Program-made: the position numbers and the translations under genes
In this document: positions 6,149 through 7,906 of the stretch, piece by piece
Numbering within the stretch: the first letter of the stretch is position 1
Layout: each line of letters opens with the position of its first letter
The notes under the pieces: model-generated
The model's input: only the letters and a program-made list of their open reading frames with translations
Database searches by the model: none
Told to the model about the DNA's origin: nothing
NCBI GenBank assembly: GCA_002368575.1
Contig: DFEA01000102.1
Coordinates: forward strand, 1-7,906
Reading direction: 5' to 3'
Length of the DNA stretch: 7,906 nucleotides
Origin: Lachnospiraceae bacterium UBA3814
Lineage (GTDB): Bacteria; Bacillota; Clostridia; Lachnospirales; Lachnospiraceae

Positions 6149-7780
6149 CTATTCCTCCTCATATGAGTAATCATCCGAAAGCTTTACGACCACCACATCA
6201 TTGACCATTGCAATGCTGCCGTATTCGGGGAAAACAGGCATTGCCCTGACGGTCTCATCCAAAAGAGCCTCCTCAAGCTTTTCGTCATCGGCAATATAGA
6301 GATTCGTGCCTGCTTCGTGGGTGAAAAATCCCTGCCAGGACTGCACGACCCATCTGAGATCCTCGGGATCCCAACTTCCCATGCAGGCGTATTCGTTTGC
6401 CTTTTCAAATACGAAATTCTTAACGAATAACGGATTATCGGAGGGCCGGCCCACAAAAACAAACTGATAATAGGGGTGATAGTAGTTATACATCTGGAGG
6501 GCGGCGGTGACATCCGCGGAAAGCTTTTTCAGGCTTTTCATGCCCATATACATGGCCTGCTGGTCGTATATGGTCATAAGGTAATTCCCATATATGAGAA
6601 GGGAAAGAAGGACGGCGGTCACGCTCCTGTATACAAGGGACAGCCTGGTCCTTTCAAGCGGAAGCTCCGACGCAAGACCGATAAGAACCGGTATGCACAG
6701 ACTCATAGGGACCGTCATCTGTATCGAGGTAAAGGAACCATAGGCCGCCATAAGCACGGAATTGGCGGCCGCGGGAATAAGGCAGAAGCTCAGGCAGAAC
6801 AGCACGGCCCTTAGCCTGCTCTTCTTAAATAAGGAAACGGCAGCAATGAAAAAATGTATCCCGAGCATGAAATATATAAGGACATAAAACTTACCCGGGA
6901 AAACGGTTGACCTTATGCCGTCATTTCTGTAATAGTTGATAAAGTCACCATAGGTATGAAGAAAGCTTCCGGGGAGATTTAAAAGAGCCCCCAGAGGGCC
7001 GTAGGAATCGGCGCCGTTGTAATCGCTCATTTGTACCTCGTAGTAAACGAGATTGATATTGAGCAGGATAAAATAGAGTATAAAGCCGGCAAGGATAACG
7101 GCGATAAAACGAAGGATAAGGAATGCGAGCTCCTTATATCCGGTCTCTCTGTAAAGAAGGAGCGAGGTATATAACAGGAAGATAAGGCAGATGACCCCGA
7201 TATTTGCCTGGTAGAGCCCAAGCATAAGCGCGATGCAGATCGCCCCCAGGGAAATTGCGGGGAGCTTTTTTTGGACCTTTATCGTAATATATGCCGCAAG
7301 CACCGAAAGAAAACAGGAAAGAGAGAAGGTGGGCGACATATACCGGTAGGAAAGAGATACCAGGACGCTTACATTGATCGTAAACAACAGGGATGCAAGG
7401 TAAGAGGCCAGCTTGCTTTTGACCTCAAAGATATCGAGTATAAGGATTACGGAAAGTGTAAAAAGCGCGACCGATATGACGGAGGTGACCGGATCGGGGC
7501 TCAGATACTGACGGGCCCTGTCTATGAAGCGCCAGAACCACCTGCCGTTTGAAAGCTCGTGACCGTTGGCATAGGATACGCTTCCGTGCCACATACCGTC
7601 CAGCTGATTGACAAGCTGGTTGGTAAGAAGAAGAGAATAGGCGGCGCAGGCAGCCACCATATTGATAATGAAGACCGCACTCCATCTGTTTACCCCTGCG
7701 CAGATCTGTTCACAGATCGTGCGGATCATTTTATTATTATCTGTCTGTGATACTGTGGAATCGGGTGAAAAATTATTCAT
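6149..7780 (-). CDS. polytopic membrane protein, probable GtrII-family glucosyltransferase (GT-C type)
   Basis: A 543-aa protein with many hydrophobic segments (first about 33-53, then repeated from about 97 to 410) and a C-terminal soluble domain from about 410, ending in an acidic EEE. After the first membrane segment there is an exposed loop with D61 and NGRWFWRF (78-85), the pattern I associate with GtrII-type glucosyltransferases, which transfer glucose from a polyprenyl phosphate to surface glycans outside the membrane. The assignment rests on topology and this loop alone; another GT-C or polymer-modification membrane protein is possible. First gene of the minus group, coupled to the MBOAT gene, which suggests it prepares or decorates the same glycan. 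ATG 7780 is chosen over TTG 7807: neither has a Shine-Dalgarno site, and a TATAAT box lies 6 bases upstream of the ATG, which would place the TTG outside the transcript. Confidence 0.7.
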   Translation of the reverse strand: MNNFSPDSTVSQTDNNKMIRTICEQICAGVNRWSAVFIINMVAACAAYSLLLTNQLVNQLDGMWHGSVSYANGHELSNGRWFWRFIDRARQYLSPDPVTSVISVALFTLSVILILDIFEVKSKLASYLASLLFTINVSVLVSLSYRYMSPTFSLSCFLSVLAAYITIKVQKKLPAISLGAICIALMLGLYQANIGVICLIFLLYTSLLLYRETGYKELAFLILRFIAVILAGFILYFILLNINLVYYEVQMSDYNGADSYGPLGALLNLPGSFLHTYGDFINYYRNDGIRSTVFPGKFYVLIYFMLGIHFFIAAVSLFKKSRLRAVLFCLSFCLIPAAANSVLMAAYGSFTSIQMTVPMSLCIPVLIGLASELPLERTRLSLVYRSVTAVLLSLLIYGNYLMTIYDQQAMYMGMKSLKKLSADVTAALQMYNYYHPYYQFVFVGRPSDNPLFVKNFVFEKANEYACMGSWDPEDLRWVVQSWQGFFTHEAGTNLYIADDEKLEEALLDETVRAMPVFPEYGSIAMVNDVVVVKLSDDYSYEEE

Positions 7781-7786
7781 GGAATG

Positions 7787-7792
7787 ATTATA
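7787..7792 (-). promoter_or_regulatory. candidate -10 box for the GtrII-MBOAT operon
   Basis: A perfect TATAAT on the minus strand (7792-7787) ends 6 bases before the ATG at 7780. The -35 at 17-base spacing would be TTTATT, a poor match. If it is used, transcription would begin at about the A of the ATG, giving a leaderless message, in line with the lack of a ribosome binding site. The AT-rich setting makes a chance match possible. Confidence 0.4.
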
Positions 7793-7875
7793 ATCGTTAA
7801 ATCGCAAAAAATAAAGAAAAAACTGTATCCATTGACCTTAATGAAACAAAAAGTCTTTCGGGGAAGAGATCAGTA

Positions 7876-7884
7876 TGCTATAAT
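7876..7884 (+). promoter_or_regulatory. extended -10 promoter directed out of the right edge
   Basis: TGCTATAAT (7876-7884) is a full TGn extended -10 plus consensus -10 on the plus strand; no good -35 is needed or seen. The start site would be near 7891, so a plus-strand transcript probably leaves the window here, diverging from the minus operon. Its gene is not in view. Bases 7808-7875 show nothing else recognisable. Confidence 0.5.
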
Positions 7885-7906
7885 CTCAAGTTCGGAAGCA
7901 AAATTG

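Noticed and set aside
1..7906. CRISPR arrays, insertion sequences, toxin-antitoxin or phage-defence genes
   Set aside because: No regularly spaced repeats, transposase, nuclease or toxin-like proteins are visible; all large frames are accounted for by the six genes described.

Overview
The window looks like a chromosomal segment of a low-to-medium GC Clostridia species, most likely a Lachnospiraceae member (Butyrivibrio-like). This is inferred from the roughly half-GC composition, frequent AGG/AGA and ATA codons, GGAGG-type ribosome binding sites, a tRNA without an encoded CCA, and the style of the carrier and adenylation proteins. No database search could be run, so the taxon is an inference.

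Layout: the left edge holds the 3' end of a class II tRNA, probably tRNA-Leu. A gap of about 340 bases follows, with one probable terminator and two tandem related hairpins. A plus-strand operon then encodes a DltA/NRPS-like amino-acid adenylating enzyme (378-2000), a fold-type III PLP-dependent decarboxylase overlapping it by 4 bases (1997-3277), and a small stand-alone carrier protein (3376-3597). Converging on it with only 9 bases between the stop codons is a minus-strand group, in transcription order: a GtrII-like polytopic membrane glycosyltransferase (7780-6149), a DltB/AlgI-like MBOAT acyltransferase (6146-4719), and a membrane-anchored SGNH/DltD-like protein (4527-3607). The right edge carries an outward plus-strand extended -10 promoter.

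How the genes may work together: the cytoplasmic set (ligase, carrier) and the membrane set (MBOAT, SGNH) correspond to DltA, DltC, DltB and DltD, which put D-alanine on teichoic acids. The order and orientation differ, however, and two parts are foreign to dlt: a PLP decarboxylase next to the ligase, and a GtrII-type glycosyltransferase next to the MBOAT. Adenylation enzyme + fold-III decarboxylase + free carrier is the VinN/VinO/VinL arrangement of vicenistatin biosynthesis, and BtrK in butirosin biosynthesis decarboxylates glutamyl-S-carrier. The main hypothesis is therefore a Dlt-like surface-decoration system that loads an amino acid (possibly Asp or Glu type) on the carrier, decarboxylates it there to an amine-bearing acyl group such as a beta-alanyl or GABA-like unit, and hands it to the MBOAT/SGNH pair for attachment to a cell-surface glycan, perhaps one carrying the GtrII-added sugar. 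The protein families are well supported by motifs; the substrate and the product are inference.
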